A DNA stretch of 64,000 nucleotides from Roseomonas sp. E05 (GCF_030063475.1 NZ_JASIRT010000020.1:1-64000); one strand, 5' to 3'; positions 28,045-37,392 are shown, counted from the first letter of the stretch. Made by a program: numbers and translations. Notes: generated by a model from the sequence alone, not told the origin.

Positions 28045-29262
28045 TCAGTTCGCTTCCTGGATGGTCTCGCGCACCAACGGATAGACCTCGGTGGCCCAGC
28101 GGCGTCCGCTGAACACGCCATAGTGGCCGGCGCCCGTCTGCAGGTGGTGCCGTCGCATCGGGGCGGGAAGGCCGCTGCAGAGGTCGAGCGCCGCGGCGGT
28201 CTGGCCGATGCCGCAGATGTCGTCCCGCTCGCCCTCGACCGTCAGCAGCCGGGTGCGGCGGATCAGTTCCGGCCGTACCGGGCGGCCGTGATGGGTGAAG
28301 CGGCCGAGCGGCATGTCGTGCTCCTGGAAGACCGACTTCACCGTCTCCAGGTAGAATTCCGCCGGCAGGTCCATCACCGCCAGGTACTCGTCGTAGAAGC
28401 GGCGATGCGCGTCGGCCAGCTCCGAATCGCCGCCGACGACGTTGCGGTACTGCTCCAGATGCGCCCGCACATGCCGCTTCATGTTCATGGACATGAAGGC
28501 GGTGAGCTGCAGCGCGCCCGGATAGACCTTCCGGCCGCCGCCCCTGAAGCGCCAGGGGACGGTATCCACCAGGTTCTTCTCGAACCACTCGATGGGGTGG
28601 GACTGCGCCAGGGCATTGACCTTGGTGGGGCTGGCGCGGGTGTCGATCGGCCCGGCCATCAGCACCATGCTGCGGGGCGTGGCGGGATTCTTCGCCTCCG
28701 ACATCACCGCCACCGCCGCCAGGACGGGCACGGCCGGCTGGCAGACCGCCAGGATATGACCGCCCGGGCCCAGCTCCTCCTGGAAGCGGATCACGTGGTC
28801 GATGAACTCGTCCATGCCGAAGCGGCCGGCGCGGACGGGCACCTCGCGGGCATTGGTCCAGTCGGTGATGTAGACGTCGTGCTCCGGCAGCAGGACCTGC
28901 ACGGTGTTGCGCAGCAGGGTGGCGAAGTGGCCGGACATGGGGGCCACCACCAGCACCTTGGGCTGCGGCGTGTCGATATTCTTGCGGAAGTGGAGCAGGG
29001 TGCCGAAGGGGGTGGAGAAGACCTCCTCCTCCTCAACCATGACCTCCTGGTTGTCGACCTGCACGGAAGCGAAACCGAAGGCCGGGCGGATATGGGTGAG
29101 ACCGGTGCTGCCGAGCAGTTCCAGTGCGGCGGTGAACTGGCGCACTGGATAGGTTTCCGGCCTTCCGTTGTCGAAGTGGCGCAGGATGGCGCCCGTGCCC
29201 TTCGCGAAAATCCGGATAGGAGCCATCAGGTCCTGCTGGGCCTGATACATCTGGTACATCAT
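28045..29262 (-). CDS. phaZ: Intracellular poly(3-hydroxybutyrate) depolymerase PhaZ
   Basis: 405-aa granule-associated depolymerase that mobilises stored PHB in the cytoplasm. The opening MMYQMYQAQQDLMAPIR and the active-site stretch HILAVCQPAVPVLAA (Cys174 in place of the lipase-box serine) are hallmarks of the Ralstonia PhaZ1 type. GPIDTRASPTKVNALA and GERDDICGIGQT (Asp region), then the histidine in AGHYGVFSGRRW, complete the triad pattern. No PHB synthesis genes are in the window. It is divergent from the GST-like gene. Confidence 0.92.
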   Translation of the reverse strand: MMYQMYQAQQDLMAPIRIFAKGTGAILRHFDNGRPETYPVRQFTAALELLGSTGLTHIRPAFGFASVQVDNQEVMVEEEEVFSTPFGTLLHFRKNIDTPQPKVLVVAPMSGHFATLLRNTVQVLLPEHDVYITDWTNAREVPVRAGRFGMDEFIDHVIRFQEELGPGGHILAVCQPAVPVLAAVAVMSEAKNPATPRSMVLMAGPIDTRASPTKVNALAQSHPIEWFEKNLVDTVPWRFRGGGRKVYPGALQLTAFMSMNMKRHVRAHLEQYRNVVGGDSELADAHRRFYDEYLAVMDLPAEFYLETVKSVFQEHDMPLGRFTHHGRPVRPELIRRTRLLTVEGERDDICGIGQTAAALDLCSGLPAPMRRHHLQTGAGHYGVFSGRRWATEVYPLVRETIQEAN

Positions 29263-29452
29263 CCGCCGGAGCCTCTCCCGCCCTCAGTGTCTTGCCGAAC
29301 AGATGGCCAGCGATTTTGCCGCCCCAGCAACAAACGGTCGCAAAATCCAGTTTTTTGCCGTGCCCGACCATTGTCTTCGATCTTCTATGACCATTCCGTC
29401 AAGCCTGTGGCGCGCCTATGGTTGCAGTCCTGAGGCGTCAGGGAGTGTCACC

Positions 29453-30109
29453 ATGCGTGGAGCCAGGCTTCTGATCAGCAGCCGCAACTACTCCTCCTGG
29501 TCCTTGCGGGGATTCCTGCTGTGCCGCCTCTCGGGGCTGCCCTTCGCCGTCGTCACCGCTGCGCCCGACGACCCGGCGGTGAAGGCGGAGCTGCTGCAGC
29601 GCAGCCCGACCATCCGCCTGCCAAGCCTGCTGCTGGGCGATATCACGGTATGGGACACTCTGGCGATTGCCGAGCACCTCAACGAAACCTGCCCGGAAGC
29701 GCGGATGCTGCCGGAGGAGCCTTCGGCGCGGGCGCATTGCCGATCGATCTCGGGTGAGATGCATTCAGGCTTCGCCGCGCTGCGCTCTTCACTGCCACTG
29801 AACATACGAGCGCGGCGGCCGGGTTTCAACCTGTGGTCGGGTCCGCGGGCGGATATCGCCCTGATCCAGCAGATCTGGCAGGGCTGCCTGGAGCGCTGGG
29901 GCGGACCCTGGCTGTTTGGCACCCGCCCGACCATCGCGGACGCGATGTATGCCCCGGTCGCCAGCCGCTTCCTGACCTATGATGTCGCGCTCGCCCCCGC
30001 CTGCGCCGCCTATCGGGGCCACATCCTGGCCTGGCCGGACATGGCCGAGTGGATGGCGGAGGCGGAGCAGGAGCCGGAGGCGATCGAGGAACTGGAAGTG
30101 GAGTTCTGA
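29453..30109 (+). CDS. Glutathione S-transferase family protein
   Basis: 218-aa protein with an N-terminal thioredoxin-like domain and a C-terminal helical domain. The opening LLISSRNYSSWSLRGFLLCR is typical of a bacterial GST subgroup in which SxxYSSWS replaces the cysteine motif, and IRLPSLLLGDITVWDTLAIAEHL holds the cis-Pro/substrate-binding motif (usually VP-L, E/D-S). Here the usual Glu-Ser is Trp-Asp-Thr. The start has AGGGAG eight bases upstream. Substrate unknown. Confidence 0.86.
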   Translation: MRGARLLISSRNYSSWSLRGFLLCRLSGLPFAVVTAAPDDPAVKAELLQRSPTIRLPSLLLGDITVWDTLAIAEHLNETCPEARMLPEEPSARAHCRSISGEMHSGFAALRSSLPLNIRARRPGFNLWSGPRADIALIQQIWQGCLERWGGPWLFGTRPTIADAMYAPVASRFLTYDVALAPACAAYRGHILAWPDMAEWMAEAEQEPEAIEELEVEF

Positions 30110-30130
30110 ACGCCGCCCCGGGGGCGGGTC

Positions 30131-31018
30131 TCAGCCGGCGTAGCGCCGGATCATGCTGCCACAGAACTCAGCGAACTCCTCCGTCACCTGCGGCGGGCTG
30201 GTGTGGTGGGGCGCGATGCCGCGATGCTCCGGGGTGAAGCAGAAGGTGACGGTGACGTCGAAATCACGCAGCGCCTCCATCTGCCGGTCGAACCAGGCGA
30301 GCGCGTCGGGGCGGAAGCTGTCCGCCCAGGAGAGGCCGGTGCGCATGTAGCGGACGCCGAGGCGCTTCATCCAGGCCACCGCATCGTCCAGCCGGTGGTC
30401 CTGGTAGTGGAACCACTGGCACAGGCCCATGTAGCCGCCATGCTCGGCGAAGGCTTCCGCGGAGGGCTTCGGCGAGCCGTCCTCGCGCAGCAGGCCCATG
30501 TAGAAGTGGCGATAGTAGGAGGAGCCCTCGGCCTCGCGGTGGCGGGTGGTGGCTTCCCAGGTGCTGGGCAGGTCGTAGAGGCTGTACCAGTGGACGCGCG
30601 GCGCCTGGCCCTTCAGCAGCTCGGCGGTGCGGCGCAGGCCCCAGGCCTGCACCTCCTCGGCCCCGAAGCTGGAGACGCCCACCTCGGAGACCCAGACCGG
30701 CAGGTCCGTCACCGCCTTGATCTCGGCGATCTTGGCCGGCCATTCCTGGATCTGCCAGAGATTCCAGTCGAGCGGGAAGCCGTGCACGGCCACGGCGTCC
30801 ATTTCCGCCAGCGTGCCCCGCGCGCCCATCTTCTGGATGAAGACGGGGTCGATCGGCGAGATGCCGCCGAGCACGCGCGGCAGGCGCGCGTTCTCCGCCC
30901 GGATCGCCTGGCCGGCGAGGCGTGCCATCCCGGCGAAGAGCTCCCAGTCCGGGTCGAGCTCACGGTCCCAGTGGGACTTGTTGTTGGGCTCGTTCCAGAT
31001 CATCGCGGCTTCGATCAT
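30131..31018 (-). CDS. GH-A clan glycoside hydrolase (beta-xylosidase-like), elements circularly permuted
   Basis: 295-aa protein. It opens directly with the acid/base strand MIWNEPNN (Asn-Glu-Pro of clan GH-A beta-4), goes on to the nucleophile strand LPVWVSEVGVSSFG (beta-7) and the RVHWYSLYDLPSTW strand (beta-8), and only then shows what should be the first strands: YMGLCQWFHYQD (beta-1), LGVRYMRTGLSWADS (beta-2), FDVTVTFCFTPEHR (beta-3). The C-terminal EEFAEFCGSMIRRYAG would normally run straight into the N-terminal strand. I infer a circularly permuted TIM barrel; homologues are named beta-xylosidases. No signal peptide, so cytoplasmic. Its start overlaps the methyltransferase stop by four bases; last gene of the ino1 operon. 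Confidence 0.75.
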   Translation of the reverse strand: MIEAAMIWNEPNNKSHWDRELDPDWELFAGMARLAGQAIRAENARLPRVLGGISPIDPVFIQKMGARGTLAEMDAVAVHGFPLDWNLWQIQEWPAKIAEIKAVTDLPVWVSEVGVSSFGAEEVQAWGLRRTAELLKGQAPRVHWYSLYDLPSTWEATTRHREAEGSSYYRHFYMGLLREDGSPKPSAEAFAEHGGYMGLCQWFHYQDHRLDDAVAWMKRLGVRYMRTGLSWADSFRPDALAWFDRQMEALRDFDVTVTFCFTPEHRGIAPHHTSPPQVTEEFAEFCGSMIRRYAG

Positions 31019-31779
31019 CGGCTGGGCACCTTCGCGGGATAGACGGCGCCGGTCCCGTAGGGGGGCTGGGCGCGGCGGCAGAGATAGACCTCACGGTCTG
31101 CACGTTCGAGGATCTCGAAGCCGGCGTTGCGCAGCATGGCCTCGGCGCAGGCGCGGTTCGGCACCCACCAGTTGGTCACGTCACCGGCGTAGCGGTGCTC
31201 GATGAAGTGCAGCTTCGGATAGGCCGGCGCGTCGAAATGCGCCTCCTCCTCGAAGGGATAGTCGGCGGCAACCTCCGCCACGTCCATCGAGCCGCGCTGC
31301 ATGCTCTGGAACAGCAGCAGATCGCCGACGACATGCTCGTGGATCAGGTCCAGCGCCAGCAGCGGGTGGCGCAGGTGGTAGAGCACGCCCATGAACAGCA
31401 CGAGGTCGAAACGCTCGCCGAGGGAGGCGACGTCATAGACCGAGAGCTGGCGATACTCGACCTCGAGCCCAAGCGTCTCGGCGGCGAAGCGGGCCTGGGC
31501 GAGATAGCGCTCGTCGCTGTCCACGCCGAGCACGCGGCGGGCGCCGCGCCGCTTCATCTCCAGCGAGAAGAAGCCGCCGTTGCAGCCGATGTCGAGCACG
31601 CTGAGCCCGGTGAGGTCCTGCGGCACGACATGCGCGAAGTGCTGCCAGACCTGGGCCGGGTAGTCGCCGAGGAAATGGTCGGGGGCGGTCCAGACGCCGT
31701 GAAGATTGATGTTGTGAAACCACTCGCCGAGCGCCGCGGCGCCGCTGCGGATGACCTCCGGAGAGAGATTCTTGTTCAT
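31015..31779 (-). CDS. SAM-dependent methyltransferase (TIGR04290-like)
   Basis: 254-aa class I methyltransferase. The SAM-binding loop is LDIGCNGGFFSLEM, followed by the acidic VLGVDSDERYL and the VLFMGVLYHLRHPLLAL motif; the overall form recalls CmoB-type enzymes and, from memory, the TIGR04290 group, whose members occur beside a beta-xylosidase-like gene as here. The N-terminal WFHNINLHGVWTAPDHFLGDY is also typical. Substrate unknown; it probably methylates a sugar or cyclitol of the cluster product. Overlaps neighbours on both sides by four bases. Confidence 0.82.
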   Translation of the reverse strand: MNKNLSPEVIRSGAAALGEWFHNINLHGVWTAPDHFLGDYPAQVWQHFAHVVPQDLTGLSVLDIGCNGGFFSLEMKRRGARRVLGVDSDERYLAQARFAAETLGLEVEYRQLSVYDVASLGERFDLVLFMGVLYHLRHPLLALDLIHEHVVGDLLLFQSMQRGSMDVAEVAADYPFEEEAHFDAPAYPKLHFIEHRYAGDVTNWWVPNRACAEAMLRNAGFEILERADREVYLCRRAQPPYGTGAVYPAKVPSR

Positions 31780-32429
31780 GTGGCGTCTCCGCTGCCATGC
31801 CGGCCCTGACAGGAGATGTCATGGGCCAGATCGTTCATCGCCAGGACCTTTCCGCCTCCCGGCCAGATGGCCAGCGTGGTGAGGGAGGCGGGGCCGATCT
31901 CGAAACGCTCGTAGGATTGCAGGGGTGCACCCAGGTAATGCGCCAGGATGGCCTTGATGATGTCGCTGTGGCTGACCACCGCAACGGCCTGTCCGGCATG
32001 CCGCGGCAGCAGGGCGGCGATGCCGGCCACGGCGCGCGCCTGCGCGGCCCGCATGGCCTCCCCGCCCGGCGGAGCCGCCTGGTCGCGCTGCGTGTTCCAG
32101 AAGTGCCACTGCGGATCATCGTCCAGCGCTGTGAAGCTCCGGCCGGTCCAGTCGCCGAAGTCGATCTCGTTGAAGGCCTCGTCCACCCCTGGCGCCAGCG
32201 CGGTGATGCGGCCGATGGCCTCCGCCGTCTCGCGGCAGCGCTGCATCGGGCTGGTACGGATCGCAGCGAGGCCGAGCGGTGCCAGCCGCGCGGCGAGGCG
32301 GGCCGCCTGCGCCCGCCCGGCCTCGCCGAGCGCGACGCCTGCCATGCGGCCGCAGAGAATGCGGTCCACGCGGTCATGCGCCGCGTGGCGCAGCAGATGA
32401 ACCGTCGCCGCCACCGTTCCGGGATTCAC
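31776..32429 (-). CDS. Histidine phosphatase family protein
   Basis: 217-aa phosphoglycerate-mutase-like phosphatase. The catalytic LLRHAAHD (R-H motif), the [14 protein letters not shown] arginine/glutamate segment, [12 protein letters not shown] and the second histidine in [12 protein letters not shown] are present, so the enzyme should be active as a phosphomonoesterase. The GTG start overlaps the stop of the inositol-phosphate synthase gene, implying coupled translation. I infer it may remove the phosphate from an inositol- or sugar-phosphate intermediate, the job usually done by inositol monophosphatase. Confidence 0.85.
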   Translation of the reverse strand: MNPGTVAATVHLLRHAAHDRVDRILCGRMAGVALGEAGRAQAARLAARLAPLGLAAIRTSPMQRCRETAEAIGRITALAPGVDEAFNEIDFGDWTGRSFTALDDDPQWHFWNTQRDQAAPPGGEAMRAAQARAVAGIAALLPRHAGQAVAVVSHSDIIKAILAHYLGAPLQSYERFEIGPASLTTLAIWPGGGKVLAMNDLAHDISCQGRHGSGDAT

Positions 32430-33505
32430 TCCAGTCCGTCGATGAAGCGCTGCGTGCGCTCGCGCGCCTCGCCGTCGGTGAACTGCTGGGGCGGCGACTT
32501 CATGAAGTAGCTGGAGGGTGCGGTGATGGCGCCGGCGATGCCGCGGTCCATCGCCAGCTTCGCGCAGCGCACGGCATCGATGACGATGCCTGCCGAATTT
32601 GGCGAGTCCCAGACTTCCAGCTTCAGTTCGAGGCTCAGCGGGACGCCGCCGAAGGCGGTGCCCTCCAGGCGGATATGCGCCCATTTGCGGTCGGTCAGCC
32701 AGGGGACATGGTCGCTGGGGCCGATATGCACGTCGCCGGCGGGGAGGGGGACGTCGAGCTGACTGGTGACGGCGCGGGTCTTGGAGATTTTTTTCGACTC
32801 CAGGCGCTCGCGCTCCAGCATGTTCTGAAAGTCGGTGTTGCCGCCGAAGTTGAGCTGGTAGGTCCGGTCCAGCCGCACGCCGCGTTCGCGGAACAGGTTG
32901 GCGAGAACACGGTGGACGATGGTGGCGCCGACCTGGCTCTTGATGTCGTCGCCGATGATCGGCAGGCCGCGCGCCTCGAAGCGCGCACGCCACTGCGGGT
33001 CGGAGGCGATGAACACCGGCACGCAGTTGACGAAGGCGCAGCCGGCTTCCAGCGCGCGCTCGACATACCATTCCGTCGCCGCCTGCGAGCCGACCGGGAG
33101 GTAGGAGACCAGGACATCGGTGCCACTGTCGCGCAGGATGGCAGCCACGTCGGCGACGGGCGCATCCGATTCCTCGATCTCGTCGCGGAGGTAGCGGCCG
33201 AGCCCGTCCAGAGTCGGTCCGCGCTGCACGATGACGCCTGTGGGTGGCACCTCGGCGAAGCGGATGGTGTTGTTCGGCCGCGCATGGATCGCCTGCGCGA
33301 CGTCCAGCCCGACCTTGCCGGCATTCATATCGAAGGCGCAGGCGACCTCGATGTCGCGGACATGGTAGCCGCCGAGATCGGCATGCATCAGCCCCGGCAC
33401 CGGCTCGTTCGTGGAGGCCTCCCGATAATAGGCCAGCCCCTGCACGAAGGATGCGGCACAGTTCCCGACACCAACGATACCGACTCGCAGCGGTCCCGAT
33501 CCCAC
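32426..33505 (-). CDS. Inositol-3-phosphate synthase
   Basis: 359-aa enzyme that converts glucose 6-phosphate to 1D-myo-inositol 3-phosphate with NAD. It has the short prokaryotic form: [18 protein letters not shown] (Rossmann loop), [31 protein letters not shown] with the catalytic lysines, and [15 protein letters not shown] set the start at a GTG (VGSGPLRVG) because GGAGG lies exactly seven bases upstream; longer TTG/GTG starts at 33541 or 33535 lack that. First gene of the leftward operon. Myo-inositol is uncommon in this class of bacteria and here points to a dedicated product. Confidence 0.92.
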   Translation of the reverse strand: MGSGPLRVGIVGVGNCAASFVQGLAYYREASTNEPVPGLMHADLGGYHVRDIEVACAFDMNAGKVGLDVAQAIHARPNNTIRFAEVPPTGVIVQRGPTLDGLGRYLRDEIEESDAPVADVAAILRDSGTDVLVSYLPVGSQAATEWYVERALEAGCAFVNCVPVFIASDPQWRARFEARGLPIIGDDIKSQVGATIVHRVLANLFRERGVRLDRTYQLNFGGNTDFQNMLERERLESKKISKTRAVTSQLDVPLPAGDVHIGPSDHVPWLTDRKWAHIRLEGTAFGGVPLSLELKLEVWDSPNSAGIVIDAVRCAKLAMDRGIAGAITAPSSYFMKSPPQQFTDGEARERTQRFIDGLE

Positions 33506-34017
33506 CAGTTGGCCTCCAATTTCCCCACGTGGCACTGCCAAGGCTGATGCAGCCGGAGCGGATCGTCAAACGCCGGCACGGCGAAGAACGCTGCAGGTCC
33601 GGCTACGTTCCGCCGGCGCTAAGTGACGATGGCGCGGCGGTGCTGGCAAGCTTCTTTGTTCCTGCGCGCCCCACATTTGCGTGACGAGAGCAGGATATTC
33701 TCACAATTCAGTGTGAAGGAAACTTCCTGAAACGCGGCATGTCGGCGTCGAGTTAAGGCGTTGTCTCGGCTTTTCCAGAAGCGCGGCAGAGCATGTCCGA
33801 TCAGGGCCGGTGGCCGGCAAGGATGTTCGCGCGCGGGAACACGAGGCACGATGCCGCCCATGTGGTTGAAGCATTTACAGAGTGGTGTGAAGAAACTGTG
33901 ATCGGGCGGCGCGGTGCGACTTGCGGTTCTACTACTTAGAAGAAGGTGAACGGAAATCGGATCAGCAGATTCGCTGCCTGGCTCTGCCTCGCAGTGTAGC
34001 ATACCGGGAGTGGGTGC
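33506..34017. promoter_or_regulatory. Long divergent control region of the glycoconjugate cluster
   Basis: Five hundred bases separate the two divergent operons and hold no convincing gene. The middle is less GC-rich than the flanks. It contains a dyad TCACA-N6-TGTGA at 33701-33716, and the octamer GTGTGAAG occurs both there and again near 33887. These could be operator sites for a shared regulator. I could not fix -35/-10 elements for either operon. Confidence 0.5.
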
Positions 34018-35133
34018 GTGAAAGAGACCATCCTGATTACGGGCGGGGCAGGGTTCATCGGCTGTCATGTCGCGCGGGCGCTGCTGCGGCGCGGCTATCA
34101 TGTCCGCGTCCTGGACAGCCTGCTCAGGCAGGTCCATGGCGAGCGCACCGAGCCGGCGCTGCTCGATCGTGACGTGGAGTTCATGATCGGCGATGTGCGC
34201 GACGAGGTCGCGTTGAGCCGTGCGCTCCAGAATGTGGACCGTGTGGTGCATCTCGCGGCCGAGGTCGGTGTTGGCCAGAGCATGTATGCCGTCGAGCGCT
34301 ACGTGTCGGTCAATGACTGCGGGACGGCCGCACTGTTCCAGCAGCTGATCGACCGGCCGGTGAAGCGCGTCGTTGTCGCCTCCTCGATGAGCATCTATGG
34401 CGAGGGTCTCTACCGCGACGCGGAGGGCCGGCTGCACGAGGACGTCATCCGCACCCCGCGCACCGCGCCGGACGCGCCCTGGGATCCGCTGGACACGCAG
34501 GGGCGGCCGCTGGTGCCGGTGCCGACGCCGGAGAGCAAGCGTCCCGTGCTCGCCTCGGTCTATGCCATCACCAAATTCGCCCAGGAGCGGCTGACGCTGA
34601 CCCTGGCGCCGGCCTACGGCATGGAGGGGGTGGCGCTGCGGCTGTGGAACGCCTACGGGCCGGGTCAGGCGCTCTCCAACCCCTATACCGGCGTGCTCGC
34701 CATCTTCGCTTCGCGCCTGCGCAACGGGCAGCGGCCGATGATCTTCGAGGATGGCCAGCAGCGGCGCGACTTCGTGCATGTCGAGGATGTGGCGCGCGCC
34801 TTCGTGCTGGCGCTGGAGCATCCGCGCGCGGCGGGGCAGGTCTACAATGTTGCCAGCGGCCAGGACCGCACGGTGGAGGAGGTGGCGCTTTCCCTGGCGC
34901 ATGCCATGGGCCGGCCGGAGCTGACGCCGGAGATCATGGGCAAGACGCGCAGCGGCGACATCCGCCACAACATTCCCGACATCAGCAAGATCCGGCAGGA
35001 GCTGGGCTACAGCGTCTCGCGCGACTTCGAGCAGGATCTGCGCGAGCTGGCGGAATGGGTCGCTTCGCAGCAGGCGGAGGACCTGGTGCAGCAGGCCCGC
35101 AGCGAACTCGAGACGCGGGGCCTGGTGGCGTGA
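34018..35133 (+). CDS. NAD-dependent sugar-nucleotide epimerase (dTDP-L-rhamnose 4-epimerase-like)
   Basis: 371-aa extended short-chain dehydrogenase. The NAD loop is ILITGGAGFIGCHVA, the catalytic tyrosine/lysine pair is VYAITKFAQE, and the insert between them (DTQGRPLVPVPTPESKRP) together with LRLWNAYGPGQALSNPYTGV matches dTDP-L-rhamnose 4-epimerase-type enzymes rather than GalE. It would make an unusual 6-deoxyhexose donor. The GTG start follows GGGAG by eight bases. First gene of the rightward operon and overlapped by the next gene (GTGA). Confidence 0.82.
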   Translation: MKETILITGGAGFIGCHVARALLRRGYHVRVLDSLLRQVHGERTEPALLDRDVEFMIGDVRDEVALSRALQNVDRVVHLAAEVGVGQSMYAVERYVSVNDCGTAALFQQLIDRPVKRVVVASSMSIYGEGLYRDAEGRLHEDVIRTPRTAPDAPWDPLDTQGRPLVPVPTPESKRPVLASVYAITKFAQERLTLTLAPAYGMEGVALRLWNAYGPGQALSNPYTGVLAIFASRLRNGQRPMIFEDGQQRRDFVHVEDVARAFVLALEHPRAAGQVYNVASGQDRTVEEVALSLAHAMGRPELTPEIMGKTRSGDIRHNIPDISKIRQELGYSVSRDFEQDLRELAEWVASQQAEDLVQQARSELETRGLVA

Positions 35134-36230
35134 ATCTCCCGTCCTCCTCCCTTGAGGCGCCGGCCATCCTGTCGCGGCGCGTGGTGCTGGTCACCGGAGG
35201 AGCCGGCTTCATCGGCTCCAACCTGGCCGACCGGCTCGCGGCGGACGGCCATGACGTGCTGGTCTTCGATGCGCTGGCGCGCCCCGGCGTCGAGGCCAAC
35301 CTGCACTGGCTGAAGACGCGGCACCCGGAGCGCATCACCGCGCGCATCGCCGATATCCGCGAGGAGGCGGCGGTGGCGGAGGCGGCGCAGGACGCCAAGG
35401 TGGCGTTCCATCTCGCCGGGCAGGTGGCCGTCACCACCAGCCTCACGGATCCGCGCGACGACTTCGACGTCAACCTGCGCGGCACCTTCAACCTGCTCGA
35501 CGCGCTACGCCGGCAGGGCAGGGCGGTGCCGCTGGTCTTTGCCAGCACCAACAAGGTCTATGGCGCGCTGTCCGACGTCACGCTGGAGCGCGGGGAGGAA
35601 GGCTACCGGCCGGTGGACGCGGCGCTGCGCAGCCATGGCATCAGCGAGGCGCGGCCGCTCGACTTCCACACGCCCTATGGTTGCTCGAAGGGCGGCGCCG
35701 ACCAGTACGTGCTGGACTTCGCCCGCAGCTTCGGCATTCCGACGGCGGTGCTGCGCATGAGCTGCATCTACGGCCAGCGGCAGATGGGCACCGAGGACCA
35801 GGGCTGGGTGGCGCATTTCCTCATCCGCGCGCTGCGCGGCGAGCCCATCACCATCTTCGGTGACGGCTATCAGGTGCGGGACGTGCTGCAGGTGGGGGAC
35901 GCCGTGGCGGCCTATCTCGCCGCCTGGAAGCGCATCGGCGCGGTGGCCGGGCGCGCCTTCAACCTGGGTGGCGGGCCGGGGAACGCGGTGAGCCTGCGGC
36001 AGGTCCTCGCGGTCATCGAGGAACTGGTCGGCCACCGCATCGCGGTGGAGTATGCCGACTGGCGCGCCGGCGACCAGCGCTACTACGTTTCCGACACGCG
36101 GCTGGTGCAGCGCGAGCTGGAATTGCGGGCGCCGATGCCGTGGCGCGCCGGCCTGGCCGAGCTGGCGCGCTGGCTGGGCGAAGCGCAGGCCCTGCGCAAG
36201 TCGGCGGGCGTGGCTGAGGCCGCGCGATGA
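35130..36230 (+). CDS. NAD-dependent epimerase (CDP-paratose 2-epimerase-like)
   Basis: 366-aa extended SDR. VVLVTGGAGFIGSNLADRL binds NAD; the catalytic motif is TPYGCSKGGADQYVLDF; RMSCIYGQRQMGTEDQGWVA and FGDGYQVRDVLQVGD are diagnostic of the CDP-paratose/tyvelose 2-epimerase (RfbE) group. The natural substrate may differ, since no CDP-sugar dehydratase genes are here. The GTG start overlaps the preceding stop by four bases. A 16-residue lead before the NAD loop is unremarkable. Confidence 0.8.
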   Translation: MNLPSSSLEAPAILSRRVVLVTGGAGFIGSNLADRLAADGHDVLVFDALARPGVEANLHWLKTRHPERITARIADIREEAAVAEAAQDAKVAFHLAGQVAVTTSLTDPRDDFDVNLRGTFNLLDALRRQGRAVPLVFASTNKVYGALSDVTLERGEEGYRPVDAALRSHGISEARPLDFHTPYGCSKGGADQYVLDFARSFGIPTAVLRMSCIYGQRQMGTEDQGWVAHFLIRALRGEPITIFGDGYQVRDVLQVGDAVAAYLAAWKRIGAVAGRAFNLGGGPGNAVSLRQVLAVIEELVGHRIAVEYADWRAGDQRYYVSDTRLVQRELELRAPMPWRAGLAELARWLGEAQALRKSAGVAEAAR

Positions 36231-36249
36231 GGGACAGGGTGGAGGCGGT

Positions 36250-37392
36250 GTGTTGCGCAGGCTAGATCCGCCCGCCGCCTCCCCGGCTTTACGGCTGCTC
36301 ATGACGGCGGACGCGGTGGGCGGCGTCTGGTCCTATGCGCTCGACCTCGCGCGAGGTCTGATCGGCGAGGGCGTCGAGGTGGTGCTTGCGGTGCTCGGGC
36401 CGGCGCCGGGCGCGCGGCAGCGGGCGGAGGCGGCGGCCATTCCCGGGCTGCGCATCGTCGAGACTGGGCTGGCGCTGGAATGGACGGCTGAGGATGCGGC
36501 CGCAGTGCTGGAGGCCGGCACCCGCCTCGCGGCGCTGGCGCGGGCGGAAGGCGTCGGCCTCGTGCATCTGAACAGCCCGGCACTTGCGGCAGGCGGCGCC
36601 TTCACCGTCCCGGTGGTCGCCGCCTGCCATTCCTGCGTCGCCAGTTGGTGGGAGGCGGTGCGGGGTGGCCCGCTGCCGGCGGATCTCGCCTGGCGCAGCG
36701 CGCTGGTGGCGGAGGGCTACCGCGCCGCCGGGCGGCTGCTGGCGCCCAGCGCCGCCTTCGCCGCCACCACCGCCCGGCTCTACGGCCTGGCCGAGCCGCC
36801 GCGCGTGGTGCACAACGGCCGTGCGCGGCCGCCGGCTGCACAGCCTCCCGCGGCGCTGCCGGAGCGCTTCGTCTTCGCCGCCGGGCGGCTGTGGGACGAA
36901 GGGAAGAATCTTGGCCTGCTGGACGGGATCGCCGCACGGCTCTCCCTGCCGGTGGTCACGGCCGGTGCGCTCGCCGGTCCGCAGGGCGGCGCCATTGCGC
37001 TGCCGAATCTGCGCAACCTCGGCTCCCTCGACAGCGGCCAGATGGCGGCGTGTTTCCGGGCCGCCAGCCTCTTCGTCTCGCCGGCGCGCTACGAGCCCTT
37101 CGGCCTTGCGGTACTGGAGGCGGCGCAGGCGGGCTGCCCGCTGGTGCTGTCCGACATCGGCAGCTTCCGCGAGATCTGGGGCGAGACGGCGGAATACGCG
37201 AACCCCGATGACGGCTCCGGCTTCGTCGCCGCCATCGAGCGCCTGCTGGGCGACCCGGCGCTGTTGCGGCGCCGGGGCGCCGCAGCGGCAGAGCGGGCGC
37301 AGCGCTACACGCCCGCGGCCATGGCCCGGGCGACGCGGGATCTCTACCGCGCCGCGCTGTCGCCACAACACTGCCAGGAGGCCCACGCGTGA
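36250..37392 (+). CDS. Glycosyltransferase family 4
   Basis: 380-aa GT-B retaining glycosyltransferase. LRLLMTADAVGGVWSYALDL is the acceptor-side opening, VFAAGRLWDEGKNLGLL begins the donor domain, and SPARYEPFGLAVLEAAQAGC is the E-x7-E donor-binding motif. A GTG start 17 codons before the internal ATG keeps the first strand and has GGAGG upstream. Because an inositol-phosphate synthase and a phosphatase are in the same locus, a role like MshA (a GT4 that glycosylates inositol phosphate) is possible, but this is inference only. Confidence 0.87.
   Translation: MLRRLDPPAASPALRLLMTADAVGGVWSYALDLARGLIGEGVEVVLAVLGPAPGARQRAEAAAIPGLRIVETGLALEWTAEDAAAVLEAGTRLAALARAEGVGLVHLNSPALAAGGAFTVPVVAACHSCVASWWEAVRGGPLPADLAWRSALVAEGYRAAGRLLAPSAAFAATTARLYGLAEPPRVVHNGRARPPAAQPPAALPERFVFAAGRLWDEGKNLGLLDGIAARLSLPVVTAGALAGPQGGAIALPNLRNLGSLDSGQMAACFRAASLFVSPARYEPFGLAVLEAAQAGCPLVLSDIGSFREIWGETAEYANPDDGSGFVAAIERLLGDPALLRRRGAAAAERAQRYTPAAMARATRDLYRAALSPQHCQEAHA

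Noticed and set aside
25916-28588. Open frame of about 890 codons on the minus strand
   Set aside because: It crosses the dienelactone hydrolase in a different frame and lies opposite the MFS gene; composition is that of a shadow frame.
33701-33716. CRP-binding site
   Set aside because: The half-sites are in the reverse order (TCACA-N6-TGTGA, not TGTGA-N6-TCACA), so it is only noted as a dyad.
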